Below are positions 16,071 to 24,911 of a DNA stretch of 45,992 bases, in pieces; the stretch's first letter is position 1; every line of letters starts with the position of its first letter. Made by a program: the position numbers and the translations under genes. This DNA comes from Fen-999 sp035505955 (lineage in GTDB: Bacteria; Pseudomonadota; Gammaproteobacteria; Burkholderiales; Rhodocyclaceae), in assembly GCA_035505955.1 (NCBI GenBank), contig DATJQH010000019.1:1-45992 (forward strand), written 5' to 3'. The notes beneath the pieces were generated by a model that saw nothing but the letters and a program-made list of their open reading frames with translations, did no database searches and had not been told where the DNA came from.

Positions 16071-16670
16071 TCACCATCTCCTGTCCGGGCCACTGTCGAG
16101 CAACGGCCGCAACTTTACGGCAATTGCCTCGCGCGCACGAAAGATCCGGGACCGAACCGTACCAATCGGGCAATCCATCACTTGCGCAATTTCTTCGTAC
16201 GACAAGCCATCGATTTCTCGCAGGCTGATCGCCGTCCGCAATTCGTCGGGCAGGTCAGCCATCGCCGCATTCACCGTCTCACCAATCTGCTTGGTCATCA
16301 AGAGCCGCTCCGGCGTATCGACATCGCGCAGCAGGTCGCTTTCGCCATAATTCTCGGCTTCCTCGTTGTCCAACTCAGTACTGGTCGGCGCCCGACGGCC
16401 ACTCGCCACCAGCCAATTCTTCGCGGTATTGACGCCGATGCGGTAAAGCCAAGTGTAGAAGGCGCTCTCGCCCCGAAAACCAGGCAACGCCCGATACGCC
16501 TTCACAAAAGCCTCTTGAGCCACGTCTTCCGCCTCCGCGGGATCACGCACCAACCTCGACACCAACCGCAGGAGCTTGCGCTGATACTTCGCCACAAGCA
16601 GCCCGTACGCCTGTTTGTCGCCGGCCTGAACGCGCTCCACCAGCGCTTGATCCGCTTCGCGGTCTCCCAT
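16071..16670 (-). CDS. rpoE: RNA polymerase sigma-E factor (RpoE/AlgU)
   Basis: This extracytoplasmic-function sigma factor controls the envelope-stress response. The 199-residue protein has region 2 (LLRLVSRLVRDPAEAEDVAQEAF and FYTWLYRIGVNTAKNWL, each partly quoted) and region 4 (LSYEEIAQVMDCPIGTVRSR). The linker between them is acidic. It is followed at once by rseA, rseB, rseC and mucD, its regulators and a likely target. A possible self-recognised promoter lies at 16797-16825. nadB is divergent, as in E. coli. Confidence 0.96.
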   Translation of the reverse strand: MGDREADQALVERVQAGDKQAYGLLVAKYQRKLLRLVSRLVRDPAEAEDVAQEAFVKAYRALPGFRGESAFYTWLYRIGVNTAKNWLVASGRRAPTSTELDNEEAENYGESDLLRDVDTPERLLMTKQIGETVNAAMADLPDELRTAISLREIDGLSYEEIAQVMDCPIGTVRSRIFRAREAIAVKLRPLLDSGPDRRW

Positions 16671-16796
16671 GGATGCTCGGTTTCCTCGCTATTGTTCCGT
16701 CGGTCCGTCCGAGACGGCCTCCGGAATGACCGGAGTATACCCAACATCGCCGAGCGCACCACTCGGATATCCGCATTGCGATATCGTTCGCTAGCC

Positions 16797-16825
16797 TAAA
16801 GACAAGTCCCCAGTACGATAGTTCC
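16797..16825 (-). promoter_or_regulatory. Possible sigma-E-type promoter upstream of rpoE
   Basis: On the minus strand GGAACTA (16825-16819) is followed after 15 bases by GTCTTTA (16803-16797). The -35 fits the sigma-E consensus GGAACTT well; the -10 fits its GTC core only. It lies about 127 bases before rpoE, where an autoregulatory promoter is expected from E. coli and pseudomonads. Confidence 0.4.
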
Positions 16826-16861
16826 GAAGCCGAGCGGCGCAGTGCTATATTCGCTGCCGCG

Positions 16862-18448
16862 ATGGCCGCCGACTATCTGAAATCCTTCGACGTCCTTGTC
16901 TTCGGCAGCGGGTTGGCCGGGCAGACAGTTGCCTTGCGACTTGCCGAGACCTACCGCGTGGCCGTAGTAACGAAGCGCGCAATCGAGGACTCCGCCACAG
17001 CTTGGGCGCAGGGCGGCATCGCGGCGGTTCTGGACGACACCGACTCGGTCGAGGCACATATCCAGGACACGTTCACGGCTGGAGCCGGCCTTTGCGATCC
17101 GCGTGCCACGCGATTCGTGGTTGAGCACGGGCGCGAGGCGATCGATTGGCTGATCGACCAGGGTGTTCCGTTCACACGAACCGCCTCCGGCTACCATTTG
17201 ACGCGTGAAGGGGGCCACAGCCACCGGCGTGTGATCCATGTGGCCGACGCAACCGGCGCTGCGGTGCAGAAGACGCTCAATGAGCGTGTGCGCGAGCATC
17301 CGAACATCACGGTCTTGGAGCGCCATCTGGTGATCGACCTGATCACCGGCAATAAACTTGGACTGAAGACCAATCGCTGTTGGGGTGCCTATGTTCTCGA
17401 TCTCGATCGCGACGAGGTGCTGACGCTGGCAGCGCCAAATACGGTGATCGCAACTGGGGGCGCGGGCAAAGCTTACCTCTATACGTCGAACCCCGATACC
17501 GCGACGGGCGACGGAATCGCAATGGCCTGGCGCGCCGGATGCAGGGTGGAAAACATGGAGTTCATCCAGTTCCACCCGACCTGCCTCTACCATCCCCACG
17601 CCAAATCGTTCCTAATCACGGAGGCGATGCGCGGCGAAGGTGGCATCCTGCGCCTGCCGGACGGCATTCGGTTCATGCCGCGCCACGACGAGCGCGCCGA
17701 ACTCGCCCCGCGTGACATCGTGGCGCGCGCCATCGACTTCGAAATGAAGAAGCACGGCCTGGATTGCGTCTTTCTGGACATGACGCATAAGGGCGAAGCC
17801 TTTCTGCGCGACCACTTCCCGAACATCTATGCACGGTGCGAAGAACTTGGCATCGATATAGCCAAACAACCGATTCCCGTTGTTCCGGCGGCCCACTACA
17901 CCTGCGGCGGCATTGTCGTTGACCTTGCAGCCCGGACCGACCTGCCGGGGCTCTATGCGCTTGGTGAAGCCTCCTGTACTGGATTGCATGGCGCCAACCG
18001 ACTCGCGAGCAACTCGTTGTTGGAATGTGTGGTTTACGGCGAGGCTGCCGCCAACGACATCATGGCCCAGAAACCGGTCAAGATGCCAAAGCTGCCGTGC
18101 TGGGACGAAAGCCGCGTTACGGATGCCGACGAGGAAATCGTGCTATCCCACAACTGGGACGAACTGCGGCGCTTCATGTGGGATTACGTCGGCATCGTGC
18201 GCACGACCAAGCGCCTTGAACGCGCCCTGCACCGCATTCGGCTCCTCGAACGGGAGATTGATGAGTATTACGCGAATTTCCGCGTCAGCAACGACCTCAT
18301 CGAGTTGCGCAACCTTGTGCAGACAGCGCACCTGATCGTGCGCAGCGCCCAGAAGCGCAGGGAAAGCCGCGGACTGCACTTCAGTCGCGACTACCCGGAT
18401 ACCCTGCCGCGCGCTCGAAATACGGTGCTTACGCCGGTTCTACGGTAG
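16862..18448 (+). CDS. nadB: L-aspartate oxidase
   Basis: NadB oxidises L-aspartate to iminoaspartate, the first step of de novo NAD synthesis; NadA, not in this window, uses the product. The 528-residue flavoprotein has an N-terminal FAD-binding GSGLAGQ (16-22). SATAWAQGGIAAV and the succinate-dehydrogenase-like segment HYTCGGIVVDLAARTDLPGL (in two conserved parts) also fit. Next come GLHGANRLASNSLLE and a helical C-terminal domain. Only 191 bases separate it from divergent rpoE. A TATATT lies just before the ATG, so any leader would be very short. The last 20 bases overlap the convergent ygfX gene, with no terminator between them. Confidence 0.96.
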   Translation: MAADYLKSFDVLVFGSGLAGQTVALRLAETYRVAVVTKRAIEDSATAWAQGGIAAVLDDTDSVEAHIQDTFTAGAGLCDPRATRFVVEHGREAIDWLIDQGVPFTRTASGYHLTREGGHSHRRVIHVADATGAAVQKTLNERVREHPNITVLERHLVIDLITGNKLGLKTNRCWGAYVLDLDRDEVLTLAAPNTVIATGGAGKAYLYTSNPDTATGDGIAMAWRAGCRVENMEFIQFHPTCLYHPHAKSFLITEAMRGEGGILRLPDGIRFMPRHDERAELAPRDIVARAIDFEMKKHGLDCVFLDMTHKGEAFLRDHFPNIYARCEELGIDIAKQPIPVVPAAHYTCGGIVVDLAARTDLPGLYALGEASCTGLHGANRLASNSLLECVVYGEAAANDIMAQKPVKMPKLPCWDESRVTDADEEIVLSHNWDELRRFMWDYVGIVRTTKRLERALHRIRLLEREIDEYYANFRVSNDLIELRNLVQTAHLIVRSAQKRRESRGLHFSRDYPDTLPRARNTVLTPVLR

Positions 18449-18839
18449 CGCGCCACCGCAGCCAGGTGCGCAACTGGCGATGCTCGTTGGGACTGAGCGC
18501 GTCCACCGGAAGGACCAGCGATTCGATGGCCGATTCGCTCCGGAGCCGCAACACGACAAACCAAGGCAGGACGGTCGTGGCATGATCAACACGATATTCA
18601 AGCTGCCCGCCACGCCGCTCCCACGAGACGGCTCCATCGACCTTGAGCGTCAGCACGGTCGCGTCGTCCTGCCGACGCAGGAGCCGAAATAGCGACAGCG
18701 CGAGCACCAGCCAGAGCGCCAATTTCAAGGGGATGGGCAGCACCGTGGGCACCAGCCCGAGCGCGGGCAGCAGGTGCGCAACCCAAAGCGCGAAATCGAG
18801 GGAGCGTGAACGATGCGGGCGGAGGACGATCGGCGCCAC
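18429..18839 (-). CDS. YgfX/CptA-like membrane protein
   Basis: The function is not certain. The 136-residue protein has a charged start (LRPHRSRSL) and two hydrophobic segments (about 16-35 and 38-52) joined by a short turn, followed by a soluble part (VDGAVSWERRGG to the end). That layout is typical of the YgfX (DUF1434) family. In E. coli YgfX pairs with SdhE and was described as a toxin acting on cytoskeletal proteins. No SdhE-like gene is next to this one, so a toxin-antitoxin pair is not supported. The start is GTG 18839, 19 bases after fabF. Confidence 0.72.
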   Translation of the reverse strand: MAPIVLRPHRSRSLDFALWVAHLLPALGLVPTVLPIPLKLALWLVLALSLFRLLRRQDDATVLTLKVDGAVSWERRGGQLEYRVDHATTVLPWFVVLRLRSESAIESLVLPVDALSPNEHRQLRTWLRWRATVEPA

Positions 18840-18858
18840 AAACGCCAGCCCTTGAAAG

Positions 18859-20091
18859 TCAGGCCCGACGGAACGCCAATGTACCGTTCGTGCCGCCGAA
18901 TCCGAAGTTGTTCTTGAGCGCGATATCGATCTTCAAGTCCCGCGCGGTGTTGGCGCAGTAGTCGAGATTGCACTCTGGATCCTGGTTAAAAATGTTGATC
19001 GTTGGCGGGGAAACCTGGTGATGTACGGCCAGAACCGTCAGCACGGACTCGAGCCCGCCGGCACCGCCCAGCAGATGACCGGTCATCGACTTCGTCGAAT
19101 TGACGACCACGCCGCGTGCCGCGTCGCCCAAGGCCATCTTGATGGCCTCGGTCTCATTCTTGTCGCCGAGTGGCGTCGACGTACCGTGGGCGTTGATGTA
19201 CTGGACCTGATCGGCATTGATGCCCGCATCCTTCAGCGCATTCACCATGCTGCGCCGCGGACCATCCGTATCCGGTGCTGTCATGTGGTATGCATCGCCG
19301 CTCATGCCGAAGCCGACGAGTTCCGCGTAGATCCGGGCGCCCCGCAGCTTGGCGTGCTCGTATTCCTCGATCACCATGACCCCGGCGCCTTCGCCGAGTA
19401 CGAACCCGTCTCGATCCTTGTCCCACGGCCTGCTCGCGGTCGCCGGGTCGTCGTTGCGCGTCGACAGTGCCTGTGCGGAACCGAAGCCGCCCACGGCGAG
19501 CGGCGTGATCGTCGACTCGGCACCGCCACAGATCATCACATCGGCGTCGCCGTATTGAATCATCCGGTAGCTCGTGCCAATGGCATGCAGACCTGTGGTA
19601 CAGGCCGTTACAACTGCCAGGTTTGGGCCCTTTGCTCCAATCATGATCGAAAGGTTGCCCGAGATCATGTTGATGATCGTTCCCGGAATGAAGAACGGCG
19701 AGATCTTGCGCGGACCGCCAGCGAGGAAATCGTTGTGGGTGTCCTCGATCATCGGCAAGCCACCGATGCCCGAACCGATGTTTACGCCGATGCGCTCGGC
19801 GTTCTCCGGCGTGATTTCCAGCCCGGCATCGCGAAAGGCCTGAATTCCGGCGGCCATGCCATAGTGGACGAAGATGTCCATCCGGCGCGCTTCTTTCGGC
19901 GACAGGTAGGTGCCGACGTCGAAGCCCTTCACCTCGCCAGCAATGCGTGCCTTGAACGCAGAGGCATCGAACCGGCTGATCTGCACGATACCGCTCTTGC
20001 CGGCCAAAATGTTCTGCCAGGTTTCGGCAACAGTGTTACCTACCGGCGAAACGAGTCCGAGGCCGGTAACGACGACTCTACGACGCGACAC
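18859..20091 (-). CDS. fabF: Beta-ketoacyl-ACP synthase II
   Basis: FabF extends acyl-ACP with malonyl-ACP in fatty acid synthesis and is important for unsaturated chains. The 410-residue protein has the active-site Cys164 in VVTACTTGLHAIG. The catalytic histidines are in NAHGTSTPLGD and in KSMTGHLLGGAGG. The C-terminus NNFGFGGTNGTLAFRR is typical. The start is GTG 20091, supported by a ribosome-binding site GGAG about 9 bases upstream. It follows acpP after 57 bases. Confidence 0.97.
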   Translation of the reverse strand: MSRRRVVVTGLGLVSPVGNTVAETWQNILAGKSGIVQISRFDASAFKARIAGEVKGFDVGTYLSPKEARRMDIFVHYGMAAGIQAFRDAGLEITPENAERIGVNIGSGIGGLPMIEDTHNDFLAGGPRKISPFFIPGTIINMISGNLSIMIGAKGPNLAVVTACTTGLHAIGTSYRMIQYGDADVMICGGAESTITPLAVGGFGSAQALSTRNDDPATASRPWDKDRDGFVLGEGAGVMVIEEYEHAKLRGARIYAELVGFGMSGDAYHMTAPDTDGPRRSMVNALKDAGINADQVQYINAHGTSTPLGDKNETEAIKMALGDAARGVVVNSTKSMTGHLLGGAGGLESVLTVLAVHHQVSPPTINIFNQDPECNLDYCANTARDLKIDIALKNNFGFGGTNGTLAFRRA

Positions 20092-20148
20092 GGAAATCTC
20101 CAGCGATGAAGGGATGGGCCCGCCAGGCCCGGAAGGGACGGAAGTCCG

Positions 20149-20391
20149 TCAGGCCTTCTTCAGGTTGTTGTTGATGTAGTCGACGGCCTGCTGAACGGTG
20201 GTGATCTTTTCAGCCTCTTCGTCCGGAATCTCGCACTCGAACTCTTCCTCGAGGGCCATCACAAGCTCAACGGTGTCGAGCGAGTCGGCGCCCAGATCAT
20301 CCACGAATGATGAATCGATCTTGATGTCGGCTTCATTGACGCCGAGCTGTTCAGCGACGATCTTCTTGACGCGTTGTTCGATGTTCTCCAT
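20149..20391 (-). CDS. acpP: Acyl carrier protein
   Basis: ACP carries growing acyl chains on a phosphopantetheine arm attached to Ser37 in GADSLDTVE by AcpS, also encoded here. The 80-residue acidic protein matches the family throughout (VKKIVAEQLGV, VELVMALEEEF). A strong Shine-Dalgarno GGAAGGAG lies just upstream, fitting very high expression. The 71-base gap to fabG contains a small CCCTG/CAGGG stem and a TAAAAT on the minus strand (20439-20434) that may be part of an acpP promoter. Confidence 0.98.
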   Translation of the reverse strand: MENIEQRVKKIVAEQLGVNEADIKIDSSFVDDLGADSLDTVELVMALEEEFECEIPDEEAEKITTVQQAVDYINNNLKKA

Positions 20392-20433
20392 TTGACGCTC
20401 CTTCCCTGAACAGGGTGTGGTGAAAACCTAGCT

Positions 20434-20439
20434 ATTTTA
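20434..20439 (-). promoter_or_regulatory. Possible -10 element of an acpP promoter
   Basis: TAAAAT on the minus strand lies in the AT-rich gap between fabG and acpP, about 43 bases before the acpP ATG. The -35 region (CGGGAC or GGGACT) is poor. Separate acpP promoters inside fab clusters are known in other bacteria. Only the hexamer is seen here. Confidence 0.3.
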
Positions 20440-20462
20440 ACAAAAACCGGAGGACAGTCCCG

Positions 20463-21209
20463 CTAAACCATGTACATGCCGCCATTGACGTGCAGCGTGA
20501 CCCCTGTCACGTAGCCGGCGCCCGGACCGGCCAGGAAGGCGACAGCGGCCGCGACGTCCTCGCTCTGCCCCATGCGATTCAAAGGGATACGTTGCAGCAT
20601 GGCTGTCCGCTGGCCTTCGGACAGTTCCTTGGTCATGTCGGTATCGATCAACCCCGGCGCTACGCAATTGACCGTGATGTTGCGGCTGCCAAGTTCCTGG
20701 GCCAAAGAGCGGCTGAGTCCCTCGACGCCCGCCTTGGCTGCCGTGTAGTTGGCCTGTCCCGGATTGCCCGATGAGGCAACGAGGGACGTGATGTTGATGA
20801 TGCGCCCCTGGCGAGCCTTCATCATGCCCCGCATGACCAGCCTGGACATCCGGAAAACGGCGTTGAGGTTGGTCGCGATGACCATCTCCCATTCCTCGTC
20901 CTTCATCCGCAAGGCCAGGTTGTCGCGCGTGATGCCGGCATTGTTTACCAGTACCGTGACTGCACCGAAGGACTTCTCGATTTCGCCGACAACCGATTCG
21001 CAAGCCTGGGCATTCGTAACATCCAGCGCCATGCCGTGTCCTCGGACACCGGCCTCGTCCAGCGCCTTCTGGATGGCCGCCGCACCTTCGTCGGATGTCG
21101 CCGTACCAATCACGATCGCGCCTTCTTGTCCCAACGCATGTGCGATCGCACGCCCGATGCCACGGGAGGCGCCTGTGACCAGTGCGATCTGTCCATTCAA
21201 CGTTGCCAT
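20463..21209 (-). CDS. fabG: 3-oxoacyl-ACP reductase
   Basis: FabG reduces beta-ketoacyl-ACP with NADPH, the first reduction of each elongation cycle. The 248-residue short-chain dehydrogenase has the cofactor loop TGASRGIG (12-19), NNAG (89-92), and the catalytic Ser142, Tyr155 and Lys159 (YTAAK). ATG 21209 lies 2 bases past the fabD stop. The longer open frame inside fabD is rejected. Confidence 0.97.
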   Translation of the reverse strand: MATLNGQIALVTGASRGIGRAIAHALGQEGAIVIGTATSDEGAAAIQKALDEAGVRGHGMALDVTNAQACESVVGEIEKSFGAVTVLVNNAGITRDNLALRMKDEEWEMVIATNLNAVFRMSRLVMRGMMKARQGRIINITSLVASSGNPGQANYTAAKAGVEGLSRSLAQELGSRNITVNCVAPGLIDTDMTKELSEGQRTAMLQRIPLNRMGQSEDVAAAVAFLAGPGAGYVTGVTLHVNGGMYMV

Positions 21210-21211
21210 GT

Positions 21212-22144
21212 TCAGCCCTTCACGATTGCCAGTGCCGCTTCGACGCCGGCCAGATCGCTCATCGCGCCCCCGATCAGACCGTCTGCGCACCGTTTGACCA
21301 GGCCAGCCAGCACCTTGCCCGGACCGCACTCGAAGACATGCGTGACTCCGGCAACCTGCATGGCTCGCATGGTCTCGACCCAGCGGACCGGCGACGCAGC
21401 CTGACGAACCAGCGCTGCGCGAATGCCGTCAGGCTCGGACTCGGTAGCAACATCAGCATTGTTCACTACCAAAGTCAGTGGCGATGACACGCCGATATCG
21501 GGCAGACGCACCCTGAGCTTTTCGGCCGCAGGCTGCATCAGCGAGCAATGGAATGGCGCCGAAACCGGCAGCATCACGGCCCGCTTGGCACCCCTGACCT
21601 TGCAGGCCTCTGCGGCGCGTTCGACTGCCGCCTTATGGCCGGCGATCACAGTCTGCTCAGGGGAGTTGAAATTGACGGCCTGCACGACTTCAGTGCCGGC
21701 TGCGTCCTGGCATGCCACCTGGACCTCGGCGGCATCAAGCCCGAGAATTGCCGCCATGGCACCGTAACCGGGTGGGACTGCCTCCTGCATGGCCTTCGCG
21801 CGCAACTCTACCAGCGGCACGGCGTCGTTCAACGTCAAAGCGCCGGCGGCCACCAGCGCCGAGTATTCGCCCAAGCTGTGGCCGGCCATCATCGAGGCCT
21901 GCGGACCGCCCTTCTCCAGCCACAGGCGGTAGACGGCAATCCCCGCAGTCAGCATTAACGGCTGCGTGTTGACCGTTTGGTTCAGCGCTTCTGCCGGACC
22001 TTCGGTGACGAGGTGCCACAGATCCCGCCCGAGCGCCGTCGAGGCCTCGTCGAATGTGGCGCGAATGACTGGCTGGTCACCATACGCCGCCATCATGCCG
22101 AGGGACTGCGAACCCTGTCCGGGAAATACAAGAGCAAATCTCAT
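21212..22144 (-). CDS. fabD: Malonyl-CoA:ACP transacylase
   Basis: FabD makes malonyl-ACP, the two-carbon donor for fatty acid elongation. The 310-residue protein has FPGQGSQ near the start, the nucleophile elbow GHSLGEY with Ser90, and the catalytic histidine in SAPFHCSLM. ATG 22144 gives the canonical MRFALVFPGQGSQ start and lies 11 bases past fabH. Confidence 0.97.
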   Translation of the reverse strand: MRFALVFPGQGSQSLGMMAAYGDQPVIRATFDEASTALGRDLWHLVTEGPAEALNQTVNTQPLMLTAGIAVYRLWLEKGGPQASMMAGHSLGEYSALVAAGALTLNDAVPLVELRAKAMQEAVPPGYGAMAAILGLDAAEVQVACQDAAGTEVVQAVNFNSPEQTVIAGHKAAVERAAEACKVRGAKRAVMLPVSAPFHCSLMQPAAEKLRVRLPDIGVSSPLTLVVNNADVATESEPDGIRAALVRQAASPVRWVETMRAMQVAGVTHVFECGPGKVLAGLVKRCADGLIGGAMSDLAGVEAALAIVKG

Positions 22145-22155
22145 TTCAGCATCCC

Positions 22156-23124
22156 TCAGTACTTGAGCAGCGTTGCGCCCCAGGTGAAGCCGCCGCCGAC
22201 GCCTTCGAACAGCAGAATATCGCCCCGCTTCACCTGCCCAGCCCGCACCGCGTGATCGAGCGCCAGCGGTATGGAGGCTGCCGACGTGTTGCCATGATCC
22301 TGTACCGTCAGGACGCACTTTTCCATGGGATGACCGAGTTTCCTCGCGGTCGACTGGATGATGCGTACATTAGCCTGATGCGGAATCAGCCAGTCGATCT
22401 CGTTAGGCGTCAGCCCGGCGGTGGCGATGACTTCGTTTGCCACCTCAGCCAAGACTTTCACGGCGAACTTGAAGACTGCCTGTCCATCCATGCGCAGGAA
22501 CGGATCCCCCGTCGGCTGGCCACCGCTGAGTTGGCCCGGAACGGACAAAATGCCACTGTAGCTGCCATCCGCATGCAAAGCGGAGGCAAGGATGCCTGGC
22601 TCGGTCGACGCTTCGAGCACGACAGCGCCGGCACCATCGCCGAACAACACGCAGGTGCCGCGATCCTTCCAATCCAGTATGCGCGAGAAGACTTCGGCGC
22701 CGACCACCAGCGCACACCTGTGCGAACCCGACTGAATGAACTTCTCGGCGATCGTCAGCGCGTACATGAAGCCGCTGCAGACCGCTTGCACATCGAATGC
22801 CGCAGCCCCGTTCCTGATGCCAAGTTTCGCCTGCAGAAGCGCTGCCGTGCTGGGGAAAACATAGTCCGGCGTCGACGTCGCGACAATGACCAGATCCATC
22901 TGCTCCGGAGTACGCCCCGCCGCTTTGATTGCGTCGCGACATGCGGCCAGTGCCAGGTCGGACGAAGTGACCCCGGGATCGGCCAAGTGACGCGCCTTGA
23001 TTCCGGTTCTTTCGACGATCCATTCGTCCGACGAGTCCAGGCCGTACGCCGCAATCAGCGCATCGTTGCTGATAGATGGACCGGGGAGAAAGCTGCCGGT
23101 GCCGGTGATGCGGGCGTAGATCAT
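22156..23124 (-). CDS. fabH: Beta-ketoacyl-ACP synthase III
   Basis: FabH starts fatty acid synthesis by joining acetyl-CoA to malonyl-ACP. The 322-residue protein has the catalytic triad Cys116 (VQAVCSGF), His249 (PHQANVRI) and Asn279 (HGNTSAAS). EGVGGGFTWGATLLKY closes the fold. It overlaps plsX by 4 bases. Confidence 0.97.
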   Translation of the reverse strand: MIYARITGTGSFLPGPSISNDALIAAYGLDSSDEWIVERTGIKARHLADPGVTSSDLALAACRDAIKAAGRTPEQMDLVIVATSTPDYVFPSTAALLQAKLGIRNGAAAFDVQAVCSGFMYALTIAEKFIQSGSHRCALVVGAEVFSRILDWKDRGTCVLFGDGAGAVVLEASTEPGILASALHADGSYSGILSVPGQLSGGQPTGDPFLRMDGQAVFKFAVKVLAEVANEVIATAGLTPNEIDWLIPHQANVRIIQSTARKLGHPMEKCVLTVQDHGNTSAASIPLALDHAVRAGQVKRGDILLFEGVGGGFTWGATLLKY

Positions 23125-24152
23125 GCTGCGGCGCTGGCGCGCTGGACGGGATGCACGATCGCCATGCGTGCCGCAATCCTTTCCGGAAGCCGCTGGCGCG
23201 CGGCTTCCGCCGCACGTTCCAGCGCACAGCGAAATGCGTACGCATCTGCGGAGCCGTGGCTCTTGAACACGATGCCCTTGAGACCAAGCAGGCTGGCGCC
23301 GTTGTAGGCTCGGTGATCGAACCGCCGTTTGAAGGCGCGAATGACCGGCAGTGCCGTCACGGCAGCCAGCTTGGTCAGGACGTTCCGAGAGAACTCCTCC
23401 TTGAGGCCACCAGCGATCATCTGCGCCAATCCCTCCGAGGACTTGAGCACCACGTTGCCGACGAACCCATCGCAGACGACGACATCGACGGAACCCTTCC
23501 AGATATCGTTACCCTCGACATTGCCAACGAAATTGAGGCCGCTTTCCTTGAGCAGATCGCCCGCCTGCTTCACCACGTCGCTACCCTTGATCTCTTCCTC
23601 ACCAATGTTGAGGAGGCCAACACTTGGGCCTTCGCGATGCTCCAACGCGGAAACCAGAAGCGACCCCATGACGCCAAACTGCAGCAGATGCTCGGCCGTG
23701 CAATCTACGTTCGCACCGAGATCCAGCATATAGACGTGACCACGCGCCGTCGGAAAAACGGTGGCAATCGCCGGCCGATCGATACCTGGGAGCGTCTTCA
23801 GGACGAAACGCGATATTGCCATGAGGGCGCCTGTGTTACCCGCGGAAACGGCAGCATCGGCAATGCCGTCCTTGACCAAATTGGCCGTAACGCGCATCGA
23901 CGAGTCCTTCTTGTTGCGCAGCGCCGACGCCACAGACTCGTGCATCTCCACGACTTCGCTCGCATGCTGGATGCGCAGCCGATCGCCGAACTCGGCCCGG
24001 TGGCCCGCAAGCAGCGGCCTGACGGATTCCTCGATGCCGACGGCAATGACTGAGCAGTCCGGGTCTCGCCGAAGAAAGTCGACAATGGCTGGCGCCGTGA
24101 CCTCCAATCCGTGGTCACCGCCCATGCAATCGACTGCCAGGTTGATCGTCAT
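23121..24152 (-). CDS. plsX: Phosphate acyltransferase PlsX
   Basis: PlsX converts acyl-ACP to acyl-phosphate, the donor used by PlsY in phospholipid synthesis, which links fatty acid and membrane-lipid synthesis. The 343-residue protein begins TINLAVDCMGGDHG and has SAGNTGALMA, PTARGHVYMLDLGAN and CDGFVGNVVLKSSEG, all hallmarks of the family. ATG 24152 (MTINLAVD) is preferred over the start 12 codons upstream. Confidence 0.97.
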   Translation of the reverse strand: MTINLAVDCMGGDHGLEVTAPAIVDFLRRDPDCSVIAVGIEESVRPLLAGHRAEFGDRLRIQHASEVVEMHESVASALRNKKDSSMRVTANLVKDGIADAAVSAGNTGALMAISRFVLKTLPGIDRPAIATVFPTARGHVYMLDLGANVDCTAEHLLQFGVMGSLLVSALEHREGPSVGLLNIGEEEIKGSDVVKQAGDLLKESGLNFVGNVEGNDIWKGSVDVVVCDGFVGNVVLKSSEGLAQMIAGGLKEEFSRNVLTKLAAVTALPVIRAFKRRFDHRAYNGASLLGLKGIVFKSHGSADAYAFRCALERAAEAARQRLPERIAARMAIVHPVQRASAAA

Positions 24153-24201
24153 CGTGAAAACGGCCGGGCGCAAGGCACCCGGCCGCATTCGATCCGATTG
24201 A

Positions 24202-24381
24202 TCACTCGCCCTTGGTCTTGATGACTTTCTTGCCCCGATAAACGCCGGAAGGCGAAATATGGTGGCGCAGATGCGTCTCGCCCGTCGTCGGCTCGACGGC
24301 CAGCGGCGGATTGGTGAGGAAATCGTGCGCGCGATGCATCCCGCGCTTCGACGGGGACTTCTTGTTCTGTTGTACAGCCAT
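24202..24381 (-). CDS. rpmF: 50S ribosomal protein L32
   Basis: This is a small basic protein of the large ribosomal subunit. The 59-residue sequence begins MAVQQNKKSPSKRGMHRAHD and ends GKKVIKTKGE, as in proteobacterial L32. It lacks the zinc-binding cysteines found in some L32 proteins. It lies 2 bases after yceD and 49 bases before plsX. The yceD-rpmF-plsX-fab order is widely conserved and couples ribosome and membrane synthesis. Confidence 0.98.
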   Translation of the reverse strand: MAVQQNKKSPSKRGMHRAHDFLTNPPLAVEPTTGETHLRHHISPSGVYRGKKVIKTKGE

Positions 24382-24383
24382 GG

Positions 24384-24881
24384 TCAAACTCCTTTCTTCA
24401 ACTTTGCCAGCACCGCGAACGGCGATGGTTCGTGCTCAGCTACTGTCGGCCCTTGCACCGCACAGAATTCGTGTCGTGGCGCGATAGGCAACGCAAGTAA
24501 CACCTCATCCTCGATCAGCGGCAACAGCGCCAACTCCTGCTCTGCGGCGATCGCGTCAAATTCGTCCTCGTCGGATTCGTCCGGCCAAGGCCGACCGGGC
24601 GGTACCAGCAGCAACCGGCTGCGGACATCGACCGGAAACTCCAGCTTCGCCAAGCAACGCTGGCAAACCACGTTCACCTGCCCGACAACGCGTACGCTTA
24701 GCCACGACTTTCCGTCGCGGTCGCGCGTGCCACGCACTTCGTATCGCAGCCAACCGTCGCTATCCGCCAGGCTGTCCTGCAACCTCGGCAACGCGGCAAC
24801 CGCAACCCGCCCTGCCAACGCACGGCCGTCGGACGAAAACGCTAGGCTATCGATCGCCGCCGGAAGCGCGTTGTCAGCCAT
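24384..24881 (-). CDS. yceD: YceD family protein (DUF177)
   Basis: YceD proteins accumulate with 23S rRNA and are needed for its processing or stability in plants and some bacteria; the exact role is unclear. The 165-residue acidic protein has the family core VVCQRCLAKLEFPVD and the C-terminal segment PFAVLAKLKK. Two ATGs are possible: 24902 and 24881. I prefer 24881 because the family begins close to IDSLAF and because the promoter at 24912-24941 would start RNA almost on top of 24902. Confidence 0.9.
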   Translation of the reverse strand: MADNALPAAIDSLAFSSDGRALAGRVAVAALPRLQDSLADSDGWLRYEVRGTRDRDGKSWLSVRVVGQVNVVCQRCLAKLEFPVDVRSRLLLVPPGRPWPDESDEDEFDAIAAEQELALLPLIEDEVLLALPIAPRHEFCAVQGPTVAEHEPSPFAVLAKLKKGV

Positions 24882-24911
24882 CGTTTCAGCCTGACGCGAC
24901 ATAAACGGTGA

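Noticed and set aside
18429..18839. A YgfX/SdhE toxin-antitoxin pair
   Set aside because: Only the YgfX-like protein is present; no SdhE-like gene adjoins it, so the pair is not supported.
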